Shown: positions 26,529 to 37,028, numbered from the stretch's first letter. The stretch: 64,000 bases of DNA from Hafnia paralvei ATCC 29927 (GCF_001655005.1 NZ_LXET01000041.1:62001-126000), one strand, 5' to 3'. Program-made: numbers and translations. Notes: generated by a model from the sequence alone, not told the origin.

Positions 26529-29500
26529 ATGTCTGAACAATACCAATTCACGTTACCTGAGCGTTATACGCTACCGGCCAAAGCGGGCGATGTACGGCTT
26601 TTAGGTCAGCTGACGGGCTCTGCTTGTGCGCTGGAATGTGCGCAAATCGCCGAAAAGCACACTGGTCCAGTGGTGCTGATCACTTCCGATATCCAATCAG
26701 CATTGCGCCTGCGCGATGAAATCCAGCAGTTTACTTCGCGGATGGTGACCACTCTATCTGATTGGGAAACGCTGCCCTACGACAGTTTCTCACCGCATCA
26801 AGATATTATCTCAGCGCGCCTCTCTAGCCTGTATCAGTTACCCACCATGAAGCGTGGGGTATTTATCCTGCCGGTAAATACCCTGATGCAGCGTGTATGC
26901 CCGCATGAATTCCTGCATGGTCATGCGCTTGTGATGCAAAAAGGTCAGCTATTATCACGGGATAAGTTGCGTAGCCAGCTCGAACAAGCCGGTTACCGCA
27001 GCGTCGATCAGGTCATGGAACACGGCGAGTTTGCGACTCGTGGCGCATTGCTCGATCTCTACCCCATGGGTAGCGACGAGCCTTATCGCATCGATTTCTT
27101 CGACGACGAAATCGACAGCCTGCGCGTATTCGATGTTGATTCCCAGCGTACATTGAACGAAGTTGAATTCATCAACCTGCTGCCCGCGCATGAATTCCCA
27201 ACCGATCAAACCGCCATTGAACTCTTCCGCAGCCAATGGCGTGAGCATTTTGAAGTCCGCCGTGACCCTGAACATATCTATCAACAGGTGAGTAAAGGCA
27301 TATGGCCAGCAGGTATTGAATATTGGCAGCCGCTGTTCTTTAGTCAGGAGCTTCCACCGCTGTTTAGCTATTTTCCTGCTAGCACATTGCTCATTAATAC
27401 CGGTGAGCTTGAGGCTTCGGCAGAGCGTTTCTGGCTAGATGTGAATCAGCGCTATGAAAACCGCCGCGTGGATCCCATGCGTCCGCTGTTAACACCGGAT
27501 AAACTCTGGCTACGTGTAGACGAGCTCTTTTCTTCGCTGAAAAAGTGGCCGCGTGTTCAACTAAAAACCGACAAGTTGGATAAAAAAGCGGCTAATACCA
27601 ACCTAAACTATCAACCTTTACCAGAGTTGACCGTTCAGGCACAAAATAAAAGCCCGCTAGATAACCTGCGACGCTTCATTGAAAGCACTAAGGATGCCAT
27701 TGTTTTCTCGGTAGAAAGTGAAGGCCGACGCGAAACCATGCTCGAATTGCTGGCTCGCATCAAAATTAGCCCTTCACTTATCAGCCGTATAGAAGATGCT
27801 GAGGCGGGAAAAATCTATATCATGCAGGGCTCGTGCGAGCATGGATTTATCAATCCCGAGCTCAAACTCGCACTGATCTGCGAAAGCGATTTGCTCGGCG
27901 AGCGCGTTAGCCGCCGCCGCCAAGACAACCGACGCACCATCAATACTGACACCCTAATCCGTAATCTGGCAGAACTCAGCATCGGCCAGCCGGTGGTGCA
28001 CTTAGAACACGGTGTAGGCCGCTACGGCGGAATGACTACGCTAGAAGCCGGCGGGATCAAAGGTGAGTATCTCATTCTGACCTACGCCGGTGATGCTAAG
28101 CTGTATGTGCCCGTATCCTCACTTTATCTGCTTAGCCGCTATTCTGGCGGAGCCGATGAGAGTGCGCCGCTGCATAAACTCGGCAGCGATGCGTGGACCA
28201 GAGCACGTCAGAAGGCCGCAGAAAAAGTTCGAGACGTGGCCGCCGAGCTGCTTGATATCTATGCCATGCGTGCGGCTAAACCCGGCTTCGCCTTTAAGCA
28301 AGATCGCGAGGCTTATCAAATGTTCTGCCAGAGTTTCCCATTTGAAACGACGCCTGACCAGAGCATGGCCATTAACGCCGTACTCAGCGATATGTGTCAG
28401 CCGCTAGCGATGGATCGTTTGGTGTGCGGCGACGTTGGCTTCGGAAAAACCGAAGTGGCCATGCGCGCCGCGTTCCTCGCGGTACACAACAATAAACAGG
28501 TCGCGGTTCTAGTGCCTACCACGCTGCTTGCACAGCAGCATTACGACAACTTCCGCGACCGTTTCGCCAACTGGCCGGTTCGCATTGAGATGATTTCCCG
28601 CTTCCGCAGCGCAAAAGAGCAAACTCAGGTATTGCAAGATGCCGCAGAAGGTAAAGTCGATATTCTGATCGGTACTCATAAGCTATTACAGGCCGATGTG
28701 CAGTGGCGCGATCTGGGGCTACTGATTGTCGATGAAGAACACCGCTTTGGCGTGCGTCAAAAAGAGCGCATCAAAGCCATGCGTGCCGACGTGGATATTC
28801 TAACCCTCACTGCAACACCAATACCGCGAACGCTCAATATGGCAATGAGTGGTATGCGTGATCTGTCGATTATTGCGACTCCGCCGGCGCGTCGCCTCGC
28901 GGTAAAAACCTTTGTGCGTGAATATGACAGCTTAGTCGTTCGCGAAGCCATTCTGCGTGAAGTCACGCGTGGTGGACAGGTTTACTACCTTTATAACGAC
29001 GTCGAGAATATTGAAAAAGCGGCTCAGCGTTTAGCAGAATTGGTGCCGGAAGCGCGTATTGCGATTGGCCACGGGCAAATGCGTGAGCGCGAACTTGAAC
29101 GCGTAATGAATGATTTCCATCATCAGCGTTTCAACGTTTTAGTGTGTACGACCATTATCGAAACAGGGATTGATATCCCAAGCGCCAATACCATCATTAT
29201 CGAACGTGCCGATCATTTTGGTTTAGCACAGCTGCATCAGCTACGTGGTCGCGTTGGTCGCTCATTCCATCAGGCCTATGCTTATTTACTGACGCCGCCG
29301 CCAAAGGCCATGTCCACCGATGCGCAAAAACGCTTGGAGGCCATCGCTTCTCTGGAAGATTTGGGCGCAGGTTTTGCTTTAGCCACCCATGATCTAGAGA
29401 TCCGCGGTGCAGGCGAGCTGTTGGGAGATGATCAGAGCGGACAGATGACGACCATCGGTTTCTCTCTGTATATGGAATTACTGGAAAGCGCCGTTGATGC

Positions 29501-29990
29501 ACTGAAAGAGGGGCGAGAACCTTCACTCGAGGATCTCACCAGCAATCAAACCGATGTTGAGCTGCGCATGCCAGCCCTGCTACCGGATGACTATATTCCT
29601 GACGTCAGCACGCGCCTGTCATTCTACAAACGCATTGCTAGCGCGAAAAATGACGATCAGTTGGAAGAGCTAAAAGTTGAGCTGATCGATCGCTTTGGCT
29701 TGCTGCCAGATGCAGCGCGCAATCTGCTGCAAAGCGCGAAGCTGCGTTTGGATGCCATGGCGCTGGGTATTCGTCGGATCGAAGGTAATGACAAAGGCGG
29801 GTTTATTGAGTTCAGCGAGAAAAACCACGTTGACCCCATGTTCCTAATTGGTCTGTTGCAGAAGAAACCGCAAATCTTCCGCTTAGATGGACCCACTAAG
29901 CTGAAGTTTATTGTCGATCTCAGCGAACGTAAGGCTCGTTTGGAATTTATTGGCTCTCTGCTGAATGAATTTACCGAGCATCGAGTTTAA
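26529..29990 (+). CDS. mfd: Transcription-repair coupling factor Mfd
   Basis: Mfd displaces stalled RNA polymerase and recruits UvrA. The 1153-residue protein compares with 1148 in E. coli. The UvrB-homology domain is at the N terminus, and the RNAP-interaction domain (VVHLEHGVGRYGGMTTLEAGG) is near residue 490. The RecG-like translocase has Walker A GDVGFGKTEVAMRAA and DEEH in VDEEHRFGVRQK; TATPIPRTLNMAMSG and RADHFGLAQLHQLRGRVGRS follow. The C-terminal autoinhibitory domain is complete. The ATG at 26529 has no strong Shine-Dalgarno. The 301 nt upstream hold only the preceding terminator and an AT-rich promoter region. Confidence 0.98.
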   Translation: MSEQYQFTLPERYTLPAKAGDVRLLGQLTGSACALECAQIAEKHTGPVVLITSDIQSALRLRDEIQQFTSRMVTTLSDWETLPYDSFSPHQDIISARLSSLYQLPTMKRGVFILPVNTLMQRVCPHEFLHGHALVMQKGQLLSRDKLRSQLEQAGYRSVDQVMEHGEFATRGALLDLYPMGSDEPYRIDFFDDEIDSLRVFDVDSQRTLNEVEFINLLPAHEFPTDQTAIELFRSQWREHFEVRRDPEHIYQQVSKGIWPAGIEYWQPLFFSQELPPLFSYFPASTLLINTGELEASAERFWLDVNQRYENRRVDPMRPLLTPDKLWLRVDELFSSLKKWPRVQLKTDKLDKKAANTNLNYQPLPELTVQAQNKSPLDNLRRFIESTKDAIVFSVESEGRRETMLELLARIKISPSLISRIEDAEAGKIYIMQGSCEHGFINPELKLALICESDLLGERVSRRRQDNRRTINTDTLIRNLAELSIGQPVVHLEHGVGRYGGMTTLEAGGIKGEYLILTYAGDAKLYVPVSSLYLLSRYSGGADESAPLHKLGSDAWTRARQKAAEKVRDVAAELLDIYAMRAAKPGFAFKQDREAYQMFCQSFPFETTPDQSMAINAVLSDMCQPLAMDRLVCGDVGFGKTEVAMRAAFLAVHNNKQVAVLVPTTLLAQQHYDNFRDRFANWPVRIEMISRFRSAKEQTQVLQDAAEGKVDILIGTHKLLQADVQWRDLGLLIVDEEHRFGVRQKERIKAMRADVDILTLTATPIPRTLNMAMSGMRDLSIIATPPARRLAVKTFVREYDSLVVREAILREVTRGGQVYYLYNDVENIEKAAQRLAELVPEARIAIGHGQMRERELERVMNDFHHQRFNVLVCTTIIETGIDIPSANTIIIERADHFGLAQLHQLRGRVGRSFHQAYAYLLTPPPKAMSTDAQKRLEAIASLEDLGAGFALATHDLEIRGAGELLGDDQSGQMTTIGFSLYMELLESAVDALKEGREPSLEDLTSNQTDVELRMPALLPDDYIPDVSTRLSFYKRIASAKNDDQLEELKVELIDRFGLLPDAARNLLQSAKLRLDAMALGIRRIEGNDKGGFIEFSEKNHVDPMFLIGLLQKKPQIFRLDGPTKLKFIVDLSERKARLEFIGSLLNEFTEHRV

Positions 29991-29999
29991 ATCACACCG

Positions 30000-30028
30000 C
30001 GGGGTATAAATATATACCCCGTTTGATT
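30000..30028 (+). terminator. Terminator of mfd
   Basis: CGGGGTATA (30000-30008) pairs with TATACCCCG (30013-30021) around a 4-nt loop, followed by TTTGATT. It lies between the convergent mfd and ycfJ and may serve both. Confidence 0.8.
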
Positions 30029-30044
30029 CTGTGCTACCGAATTA

Positions 30045-30584
30045 TCACACGCTCTGATTTAACACCAGTTGACCATTGCGGTCGACGGGGATCTGGATGC
30101 CAGGATCTTTATCCATCCGAACTCGCCCCTGCTGATCGCCAATCTTATAGGTGACGTCATAACCGAGCAGTTTTTGCGATTTGTCATAGACCGTTGAGCA
30201 ACGCTGCTGAGTTGTCGTGTAGGTATCGTTGTTTTGCATTGAACCTTGAACCTGATTACCCGCATATCCCCCACCCAACGCACCAACAACGGTAGCCACA
30301 TCTTTGCCGCGTCCGTTACCAATCTGATGGCCTAGTACCCCGCCCGCAACCGCACCCAGTACCGATCCCGCTATACGGTTCTCATCCTGTACCGGGCGGC
30401 GATGCGTGACCGTTACGTTGCGGCACTGCTGTCGCGGGGTCTTCACTGACTCGTGAATCGGGGTTGCTGATAACACCTGCGCATAACGTGGACCGGTACT
30501 AAAAACGTCTAGACTTGCCACCGCAGCTACGCTAAGCGCCGCTGCAACCCCAATACCCACACCTGCCAACATTGATTTATTCAC
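30045..30584 (-). CDS. ycfJ: Glycine-zipper envelope protein YcfJ
   Basis: This 179-residue protein, the E. coli YcfJ length, has an N-terminal hydrophobic segment (MLAGVGIGVAAALSVAAVASL). A glycine-zipper 2TM region (IAGSVLGAVAGGVLGHQIGNG and VVGALGGGYAGNQVQG) follows, then a conserved soluble tail (QRCSTVYDKSQKLLGYDVTY). Function is not well defined; expression in relatives responds to envelope stress. The start is a GTG at 30584 with AGGAGG 8 nt upstream; an ATG at 30614 has no site and would add ten unconserved residues. Confidence 0.9.
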   Translation of the reverse strand: MNKSMLAGVGIGVAAALSVAAVASLDVFSTGPRYAQVLSATPIHESVKTPRQQCRNVTVTHRRPVQDENRIAGSVLGAVAGGVLGHQIGNGRGKDVATVVGALGGGYAGNQVQGSMQNNDTYTTTQQRCSTVYDKSQKLLGYDVTYKIGDQQGRVRMDKDPGIQIPVDRNGQLVLNQSV

Positions 30585-30916
30585 AGGGCACTCCTCCTGA
30601 ATATACTCACGCAATATTTATAAACGTCGTGTTGATTAACGTCATACGCTCATAACGATGCAAAAGTTTGTCGTTTCTTTCGCTCGGTGTGCGTGCTTCA
30701 CCAAATTTATATACAGGTAGTGTGCATAGGAATATTCGTAGTAACAATCAGACAACATAACCAAACAAGCCCAAACCCATTGTTTGGGAAAGTTCCTATC
30801 GGCGATAGTCTAACAATCATCAGATAGCGTTCTTTCTGGAAGGAAATAAGTGAAATACGAGATACACAAACGGCTCCACTTGGGAGCCGTTTGTCGCTAC
30901 TCAGAGGGTTAAGCTA
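30585..30916. other. Intergenic region between ndh and ycfJ
   Basis: 332 nt hold the ndh terminator at the right end and the presumed ycfJ promoter at the left. TCCCAAACA-type inverted sequence around 30770-30790 (CCAAACCCATTGTTTGG) could form a small hairpin. No open frame with a ribosome-binding site was found. Confidence 0.4.
30866..30893 (-). terminator. Terminator of ndh
   Basis: AAACGGCTCC (30868-30877) pairs with GGAGCCGTTT (30883-30892) around a 5-nt loop, 25 nt past the ndh stop. Confidence 0.75.
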
Positions 30917-32221
30917 TTAATGTAACTTCAAGCGTGGACGAATCACTCGGTTGATCCCACCCACCAGCATCATCAAACCTGTTTTGATGTAGCCATGGAG
31001 TGCAATCTGATGCATACGATACAGTGAAATATACACCATACGAGCAATACGCCCTTCCACCATCATTGAGCCCCGCATGAGGTTACCCATCAGACTACCT
31101 ACGGTACTGAATTTGGATAGCGAAACTAATGAGCCATGATCCTTATAGATATAAGGTTTCATGTTACCGCCCTTAAGCTGCGCCAAAATGTTGGCATAGC
31201 AGCGTGATGCCATCTGATGCGCTGCCTGTGCGCGTGGCGGTACAAATCCACCGGACGGCTGTGGGCAAGACGCGCAGTCACCGATTGCAAAGATATTCGG
31301 ATCGCGAGTCGTTTGCAGCGTCGGTTCAACCACCAACTGGTTGATACGGTTGGTTTCTAACCCACCAATATCTTTCATGAAATCAGGCGCTTTGATCCCA
31401 GCAGCCCAAACCATCAGATCAGCCGGAATAAATTCGCCATCTTTGGTATTCAAGCCATTCTTGTCGGCGCTGGTCACCATGGTTTTTGTCAGTACGCGAA
31501 CGCCCAGTTTCGTCAACTCATTGTGGGCTGCGCCCGAGATACGCGGAGGTAGTGCAGGCAGAATACGTTCACCGGCCTCAACCAGCGTCACATTCAATGC
31601 CTCACTGCTTAACCCTTCAAAACCGTAGCTATGCAGTTGTTTCACCGCATTGTGTAATTCCGCAGACAGCTCAACGCCGGTCGCCCCACCGCCAACAATC
31701 GCGATGTTAACCTTCGCCGCTTTGTCCTTCTGCGCTGAAAACTTCAAGAACAGGTTCAGCATTTCGTTATGGAAACGACGAGCCTGATGCGGGTTATCCA
31801 AGAAGATACAGTTGTCTTTCACGCCCGGCGTACCAAAGTCGTTCGACGTACTGCCAAGAGCCATGACCAGAATGTCGTAAGACAACTCGCGCTGTGGAAC
31901 CAAAACTTCGCCCTGCTCGTCACGAATATCAGCCAGCGTGAGCTGCTGTGCGGCGCGGTCGATGTTGGTTAACGAACCGAGCTGGAAGGTAAAGTGGTGA
32001 TTGCGTGCGTGGGCCAGATAGCTCAGCGCATCAACACCATCGTCTAACGATCCGGTGGCAACTTCATGCAGTAAAGGTTTCCACAAGTGGCTATGGTTGC
32101 GATCAATCAAGATGATTTCCGCTTTGTCTTTACGGCCCAGTTTGTGACCTAGACTGGTTGCCAGCTCGAGACCGCCCGCACCACCGCCGACAATCACGAT
32201 TTTTTTCTTAGATGCGCTCAA
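30917..32221 (-). CDS. ndh: NADH:quinone oxidoreductase type II
   Basis: This 434-residue, non-proton-pumping FAD enzyme oxidises NADH and reduces ubiquinone at the inner membrane. The N-terminal FAD motif is [18 protein letters not shown] and the NADH-binding motif is [17 protein letters not shown]. The FAD-contact motif [12 protein letters not shown] is also present, and the C-terminal amphipathic region attaches to the membrane. In E. coli FNR represses ndh under anaerobiosis, and a perfect FNR-type site lies about 145 nt upstream here. Confidence 0.97.
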   Translation of the reverse strand: MSASKKKIVIVGGGAGGLELATSLGHKLGRKDKAEIILIDRNHSHLWKPLLHEVATGSLDDGVDALSYLAHARNHHFTFQLGSLTNIDRAAQQLTLADIRDEQGEVLVPQRELSYDILVMALGSTSNDFGTPGVKDNCIFLDNPHQARRFHNEMLNLFLKFSAQKDKAAKVNIAIVGGGATGVELSAELHNAVKQLHSYGFEGLSSEALNVTLVEAGERILPALPPRISGAAHNELTKLGVRVLTKTMVTSADKNGLNTKDGEFIPADLMVWAAGIKAPDFMKDIGGLETNRINQLVVEPTLQTTRDPNIFAIGDCASCPQPSGGFVPPRAQAAHQMASRCYANILAQLKGGNMKPYIYKDHGSLVSLSKFSTVGSLMGNLMRGSMMVEGRIARMVYISLYRMHQIALHGYIKTGLMMLVGGINRVIRPRLKLH

Positions 32222-32605
32222 AGCCTTCTCCCTTGGTAAAAAATGTAAACCAATAGTTAATTAACAGTAAATAACCAATACCCTTAATTTACGTACGGTT
32301 CACGCAGGTTGATTTAATTCTCTGAGGAAAGAATACCACGACAGGTTATTTGGTCATACCAAAATTGATGCACATCAATTTTTATGTTTATTCCTTGGGC
32401 GATATGTATCGCAAGCTCACAAATTTGCGTCATTTTTCAACGTAATCATTACAAATCAGACCAGCCTCACACTTCTATCGCCTGCTTGATTAATCAACAT
32501 GACAAAGACCGAATTTTAACCTTTATTTAACCATGCGAGCTTGGTCTCCAAACCTCTTATACAACAATAAATCAATACCTCTCCCCTATACGAAGGAGCC
32601 GTACA
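32222..32605. other. Divergent ndh-cstA control region
   Basis: 384 nt between divergent genes. Apart from the FNR-type site at 32365-32378 no motif is firmly assigned. A CRP site would be expected for cstA, but the best candidate near 32400-32425 has wrong half-site spacing. Confidence 0.5.
32365..32378. promoter_or_regulatory. FNR-type operator, TTGAT-N4-ATCAA
   Basis: TTGATGCACATCAA matches the FNR consensus in all ten defined positions. It lies in the ndh-cstA intergenic region. FNR repression of ndh is established in E. coli; use here is inferred. Confidence 0.75.
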
Positions 32606-34672
32606 ATGAAAAACGTCCGATCCGGCCTGATTTGGCTATTGGTGGCGTTAATCGGTGCTTATGCTTTTGGCATGCTAGCACTGAGCCGTGGTGAACATAT
32701 CAATGCGGTATGGCTAGTGGTTGCCGCCATCGCTTGTTACAGCATTGCCTACCGTTTTTACAGCCTGTTCATTGCCGAAAAGGTCTTTGAACTCGACGAT
32801 CGCCGTTTAACTCCCGCAGAGCGCCATAACGATGGTTTGGACTACGTTCCGACCAATAAATGGGTGCTCTTTGGTCATCACTTTGCGGCTATCGCCGGTG
32901 CGGGGCCTTTAGTAGGACCCATTCTAGCCGCTCAGATGGGTTTCTTACCAGGAACGATCTGGATCTTAGTTGGCGTCATGCTGGCGGGTGCGGTGCAGGA
33001 CTTCTTAGTGCTTTTTATCTCAACACGCCGCGATGGACGTTCACTGGGGGAAATGGCTAAGCAGGAGCTTGGCTCTTTCGCCGGAGTCATCACAATGCTT
33101 GGCGCATTGGGGGTCATGATCATTATCCTGTCGGCTCTCGCGCTGGTGGTCGTCAAAGCATTGGCGGATAGCCCTTGGGGGCTATTCACCATCGCAGCCA
33201 CTATTCCGATTGCGCTATTCATGGGCATATATATGCGCTATCTGCGCCCAGGCAAAATCGCTGAAGTCTCTATTATTGGTTTTGTACTGATGATGGCAGC
33301 GATTATCTATGGCGGCGATATTGCGATGCATCCCTACTGGGGTCCCTTCTTTACCCTGCATGGCACGACTCTCACGTGGGTATTGGTAATCTATGGGTTT
33401 ATCGCATCGGTACTCCCTGTGTGGCTGCTGTTGGCACCACGCGATTATCTATCTACGTTCCTGAAAATCGGTGTGATTGCTGGTTTGGCCGTGGGCATAG
33501 TCTTCGCTGCACCAGAAATGAAAATGCCGGCGGTCACTCGCTTTATCGACGGTTCTGGACCAGTCTTCTCCGGCAGCTTGTTCCCGTTCCTGTTTATTAC
33601 TATTGCCTGCGGTGCCATTTCAGGCTTCCATGCATTGGTTTCCAGCGGCACCACACCAAAATTAATCGAACGTGAAAGCCACATTCGTTTCATCGGCTAT
33701 GGTGCAATGCTGATGGAATCCTTCGTTGCCATCATGGCACTGATTTGTGCCTCGGTTATCGACCCTGGCGTATATTTTGCCATGAACTCACCGGCGGCCT
33801 TGATCGGTACTACGGTCGAGAATGCCTCTCAGGTCATCAACAGTTGGGGTTTTGTCGTCACACCTGAAACGCTGGCGATGATCGCGAAAGATGTCGGGGA
33901 AAACTCCATTCTTTCCCGAGCCGGTGGCGCACCAACCTTTGCTGTCGGCATGGCCCACATTATTACCGAGGTCTTTAACAGCCGTGCCATGATGGCATTC
34001 TGGTATCACTTCGCCATTCTGTTTGAAGCCCTATTTATTCTGACCGCCGTTGACGCGGGCACCCGTGCCTGTCGTTTTATGGTGCAAGATCTGGTCGGTG
34101 TCGCTATCCCAAGCTTGGCCAACAACCGCTCATGGTTTGGTAACCTCGCAGGAACGACGGTTGCCGTTGCAGGCTGGGGGTTCTTCGTTTATCAAGGCGT
34201 GGTCGATCCTCTAGGCGGGATTAATACCCTGTGGCCATTATTCGGTATTGGTAACCAGATGTTGGCATCAATGGCACTGATTTTGGGTACGGTGGTGTTG
34301 TTTAAAATGAAGAAACAGCGCTACTCGTGGGTCACTATCTTGCCAACGGTATGGCTGTTCGTGACTTCAATGACTGCAGGCTGGCAGAAGATCTTCCATG
34401 AGAAACCGAGCATTGGGTTCTTGGCACAGGCTAAACGTTTTTCAGCGGGTATCGACTCAGGCACATTGATTGCACCGGCCAAAACGATCAAAGACATGGA
34501 AACCATCGTGATGAACAACTACATCAACGCTGCACTATGCGGCTTCTTTATGTTAGTTGCCGTCACCATGTTGATTTCCGCTTTCTTCGTGATTCGTCGG
34601 GCGTTGGACTCTAATAAACCAACGGTACATGAAACAACTCCTGCATTGCGTGAGGAAAGATCGCATGGTTGA
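32606..34672 (+). CDS. cstA: Carbon starvation protein CstA (peptide/pyruvate-type transporter)
   Basis: This 688-residue inner-membrane protein has about 16-18 helices. Family landmarks are NDGLDYVPTNKWVLFGHHFAAIAGAGPL (split here as NDGLDYVPT and GHHFAAIAGAGPL), STRRDGRSLGE, SGFHALVSSGTTPK and the substrate/ion-site region FILTAVDAGTRACRF. E. coli CstA (701 residues) is induced by carbon starvation and linked to peptide uptake; BtsT, a paralogue, imports pyruvate. Sequence detail favours CstA. AAGGAG precedes the ATG. Its stop overlaps the next gene by 8 nt. Confidence 0.93.
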   Translation: MKNVRSGLIWLLVALIGAYAFGMLALSRGEHINAVWLVVAAIACYSIAYRFYSLFIAEKVFELDDRRLTPAERHNDGLDYVPTNKWVLFGHHFAAIAGAGPLVGPILAAQMGFLPGTIWILVGVMLAGAVQDFLVLFISTRRDGRSLGEMAKQELGSFAGVITMLGALGVMIIILSALALVVVKALADSPWGLFTIAATIPIALFMGIYMRYLRPGKIAEVSIIGFVLMMAAIIYGGDIAMHPYWGPFFTLHGTTLTWVLVIYGFIASVLPVWLLLAPRDYLSTFLKIGVIAGLAVGIVFAAPEMKMPAVTRFIDGSGPVFSGSLFPFLFITIACGAISGFHALVSSGTTPKLIERESHIRFIGYGAMLMESFVAIMALICASVIDPGVYFAMNSPAALIGTTVENASQVINSWGFVVTPETLAMIAKDVGENSILSRAGGAPTFAVGMAHIITEVFNSRAMMAFWYHFAILFEALFILTAVDAGTRACRFMVQDLVGVAIPSLANNRSWFGNLAGTTVAVAGWGFFVYQGVVDPLGGINTLWPLFGIGNQMLASMALILGTVVLFKMKKQRYSWVTILPTVWLFVTSMTAGWQKIFHEKPSIGFLAQAKRFSAGIDSGTLIAPAKTIKDMETIVMNNYINAALCGFFMLVAVTMLISAFFVIRRALDSNKPTVHETTPALREERSHG

Positions 34673-35003
34673 AAAACTGCACCACACCCCTAGCATGATG
34701 ATTAAAACCGGGCTGCCATGGAAGAGACAAGCACAACCGGGGATGACTATCACTCGCTGTTTACCGCTTTCGCTGGGTGAATCTCAGCCAACATCAGCAT
34801 GGCAATGGGCAAAATTGACGCTGCGACGGGTTGCACAAAGTTTTCGCTTGATGGTTGGCATTCAGGACTACCAGAACTATCTGCGGCATCAGCAACTACA
34901 TCATCCCGAGCTAACGCCAATGAGCGAACGCGAGTTTCATCGCTACTGCTTAGAAGCCCGTTTCCCAAGTCAAGGCGGCAAACTAGGCAAGTGCCCTTGC
35001 TAA
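34665..35003 (+). CDS. ybdD: YbdD/YjiX-family (DUF466) small protein with N-terminal extension
   Basis: The C-terminal 65 or so of 112 residues fit the YbdD/YjiX family (FRLMVGIQDYQNYLRHQQLHH, ending EARFPSQGGKLGKCPC). This family is encoded directly after cstA or btsT in many Enterobacterales and affects the activity of the transporter. Family members are about 65-67 residues; the basic N-terminal 45 residues here are an unusual extension. The ATG at 34665 overlaps the cstA stop (ATGGTTGA) and follows GAGGA, supporting coupled translation of the longer form. No alternative ATG with a good site starts the short form. Confidence 0.8.
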   Translation: MVEKLHHTPSMMIKTGLPWKRQAQPGMTITRCLPLSLGESQPTSAWQWAKLTLRRVAQSFRLMVGIQDYQNYLRHQQLHHPELTPMSEREFHRYCLEARFPSQGGKLGKCPC

Positions 35004-35018
35004 CGCGGATAATCAGAT

Positions 35019-35060
35019 AAAAAAAAGCACCGGAGATCTTATCTCTCGGTGCTTTTTTCA
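35019..35060. terminator. Bidirectional terminator after ybdD-like gene
   Basis: AAAAAAGCACCGGAGAT pairs with ATCTCTCGGTGCTTTTTT across CTT, with T runs on both strands. It lies between convergent genes and can serve both. Confidence 0.88.
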
Positions 35061-35073
35061 TCTCAATTTGAAT

Positions 35074-35205
35074 TCAGATTTTGCAGCCTTCGCAGTCAGC
35101 TTCATCATTCAGTTCGACCGGCACTTCGTTCGCTTTTTCCTGTGCACGCTTTTCAGCCTGCTCAAGTTGTGCATCGATGTCAAAATCAAAAATATCTTCG
35201 TTCAT
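35074..35205 (-). CDS. Small acidic protein with CEGC end, function unknown
   Basis: A 43-codon gene read directly: it begins MNEDIFDFDIDAQLEQAEKR and ends NDEADCEGCKI. It is highly acidic and rich in Glu and Ala, with a central helix-like stretch and a C-terminal CxxC that could bind metal or be redox-active. AAAGGGG lies 7-8 nt before the ATG, and the stop is 14 nt from the shared terminator. No hydrophobic segment. I do not recognise the family; the site, composition and terminator make it a likely real gene. Confidence 0.7.
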   Translation of the reverse strand: MNEDIFDFDIDAQLEQAEKRAQEKANEVPVELNDEADCEGCKI

Positions 35206-35450
35206 AGCAAATACCCCTTTGGATCAATAACGCCAGTATAACGGGGTTATGTACGCAGGTAAATTATCTCGGCATGCGTATATTCTGTATGGCCTTAAAA
35301 TCACCAGATAAAAAACCACAATAATAAAATGATTTTAAAGGACTTATTTTCAGCACGGTCTACTTTTACGTCATTGCGCAAAAAGAGTATAGTCAGGTGT
35401 TCGTATTAAAATATTCCATTTTTTGTTTATTTTTTAGGTGCTAAGTTGTT

Positions 35451-37028
35451 ATGAACACCACATTTACTCAGGCCTTCAGCAAAAACTTTCTTGGTAACGC
35501 ACCAGACTGGTACAAAGTTGCTATTGTCATTTTTCTGCTGTTGAATCCTCTGGTCTTCTTTTATGTTAGCCCCTTCGCCGCGGGATGGCTGCTGGTGGCT
35601 GAATTCATCTTCACGCTGGCGATGGCGCTAAAGTGCTACCCTCTACTTCCGGGTGGCCTGTTGGCATTTGAAGCCATCATCATTGGGATGACCACAGCCG
35701 ATAAAGTCAAACATGAAGTCGCCGCGAATATCGAAGTGTTGCTGTTGCTGATCTTCATGGTGGCGGGTATCTACTTTATGAAGCAGCTGCTGCTTTATGT
35801 ATTTACCAAGCTATTACTGAACATTCGTTCAAAAATCGCCTTATCATTGGCCTTTTGTATCGCTGCAGCCTTTCTTTCGGCATTTCTGGATGCACTAACG
35901 GTGATTGCTGTGGTGATCAGCGTAGCGGTTGGATTCTACGGGATTTATCACAGCGTCGCGTCAGGTACGACCGGCACGCTTTCTCTCAATGATGATAGCC
36001 ATCTGCAAAATGCGGGGCGTCGCGCTATCCTGAATCAGTTCCGCGCCTTTTTGCGCAGTCTGATGATGCATGCTGGCGTAGGTACTGCACTCGGCGGCGT
36101 AATGACCATGGTTGGTGAACCACAGAACCTAATTATTGCTAAAAGCGCCGATTGGGATTTTGTATCGTTCTTGCTACGTATGTCTCCCGTGACCGTTCCC
36201 GTCTTTATTTGTGGTGTGCTGACCTGCTATTTAGTCGAACGTTTTAAAGTCTTTGGCTACGGTGCTCGCTTGCCTAAACGCGTTCGACAGGTACTACGCG
36301 AATATGATCAAAACGCCACTCGCAAGCGTACACGTCAGGAGCGCCAAAAGCTGATTATTCAGGCGCTCATTGGTATTTGGTTGATCTTCGCGCTCGCTTT
36401 CCATCTGGCGGAGGTTGGTTTGATCGGTCTTAGTGTTATCGTATTAGCGACCGCTTTTTGCGGTGTTACGGATGAGCACGCGATTGGTAAAGCCTTTCAG
36501 GAGTCGTTGCCGTTTACTGCACTATTGACCGTATTCTTCGCCGTAGTAGCCGTCATTATCGATCAACAGCTGTTTTCACCTGTCATTCACTTTGTACTTC
36601 AGGCCTCGCCTGAGCATCAGTTAACGCTGTTTTATCTCTTTAACGGCCTACTTTCTTCGATTTCAGACAACGTCTTCGTTGGCACAGTGTATATTCATGA
36701 GGCAAAGGCGGCACTAGAGTCTGGCGTGATATCACTCAAGCAATTCGAAATGTTGGCTGTCGCGATCAACACCGGTACCAACTTACCTTCGGTTGCAACA
36801 CCTAATGGTCAAGCCGCGTTTCTGTTTTTATTAACATCGGCGCTTTCACCACTGATTCGTTTGTCATACGGTCGAATGGTATGGATGGCACTGCCTTACA
36901 CCATTGTCATGACGCTGGTCGGCTTAGCCTGTGTTCAGTTCACCTTAGAACCGATGACTCAACTATTTTACCAGTGGCATTGGCTGTCTTTACCACCAGT
37001 CAATGAGGTCTTCCCGAGTGTTCATTAA
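35451..37028 (+). CDS. nhaB: Na+/H+ antiporter NhaB
   Basis: This 525-residue antiporter extrudes Na+ in exchange for protons at neutral to alkaline pH. About twelve membrane helices are visible. Characteristic segments are [46 protein letters not shown] and [15 protein letters not shown] (quoted here only as landmarks [27 protein letters not shown]). E. coli NhaB has 513 residues. dsbB follows on the same strand after 110 nt. Confidence 0.96.
   Translation: MNTTFTQAFSKNFLGNAPDWYKVAIVIFLLLNPLVFFYVSPFAAGWLLVAEFIFTLAMALKCYPLLPGGLLAFEAIIIGMTTADKVKHEVAANIEVLLLLIFMVAGIYFMKQLLLYVFTKLLLNIRSKIALSLAFCIAAAFLSAFLDALTVIAVVISVAVGFYGIYHSVASGTTGTLSLNDDSHLQNAGRRAILNQFRAFLRSLMMHAGVGTALGGVMTMVGEPQNLIIAKSADWDFVSFLLRMSPVTVPVFICGVLTCYLVERFKVFGYGARLPKRVRQVLREYDQNATRKRTRQERQKLIIQALIGIWLIFALAFHLAEVGLIGLSVIVLATAFCGVTDEHAIGKAFQESLPFTALLTVFFAVVAVIIDQQLFSPVIHFVLQASPEHQLTLFYLFNGLLSSISDNVFVGTVYIHEAKAALESGVISLKQFEMLAVAINTGTNLPSVATPNGQAAFLFLLTSALSPLIRLSYGRMVWMALPYTIVMTLVGLACVQFTLEPMTQLFYQWHWLSLPPVNEVFPSVH

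Noticed and set aside
32400..32425. Possible CRP site upstream of cstA
   Set aside because: The half-sites TGTAT and TCACA are separated by seven bases, not six, and only one half fits the consensus.
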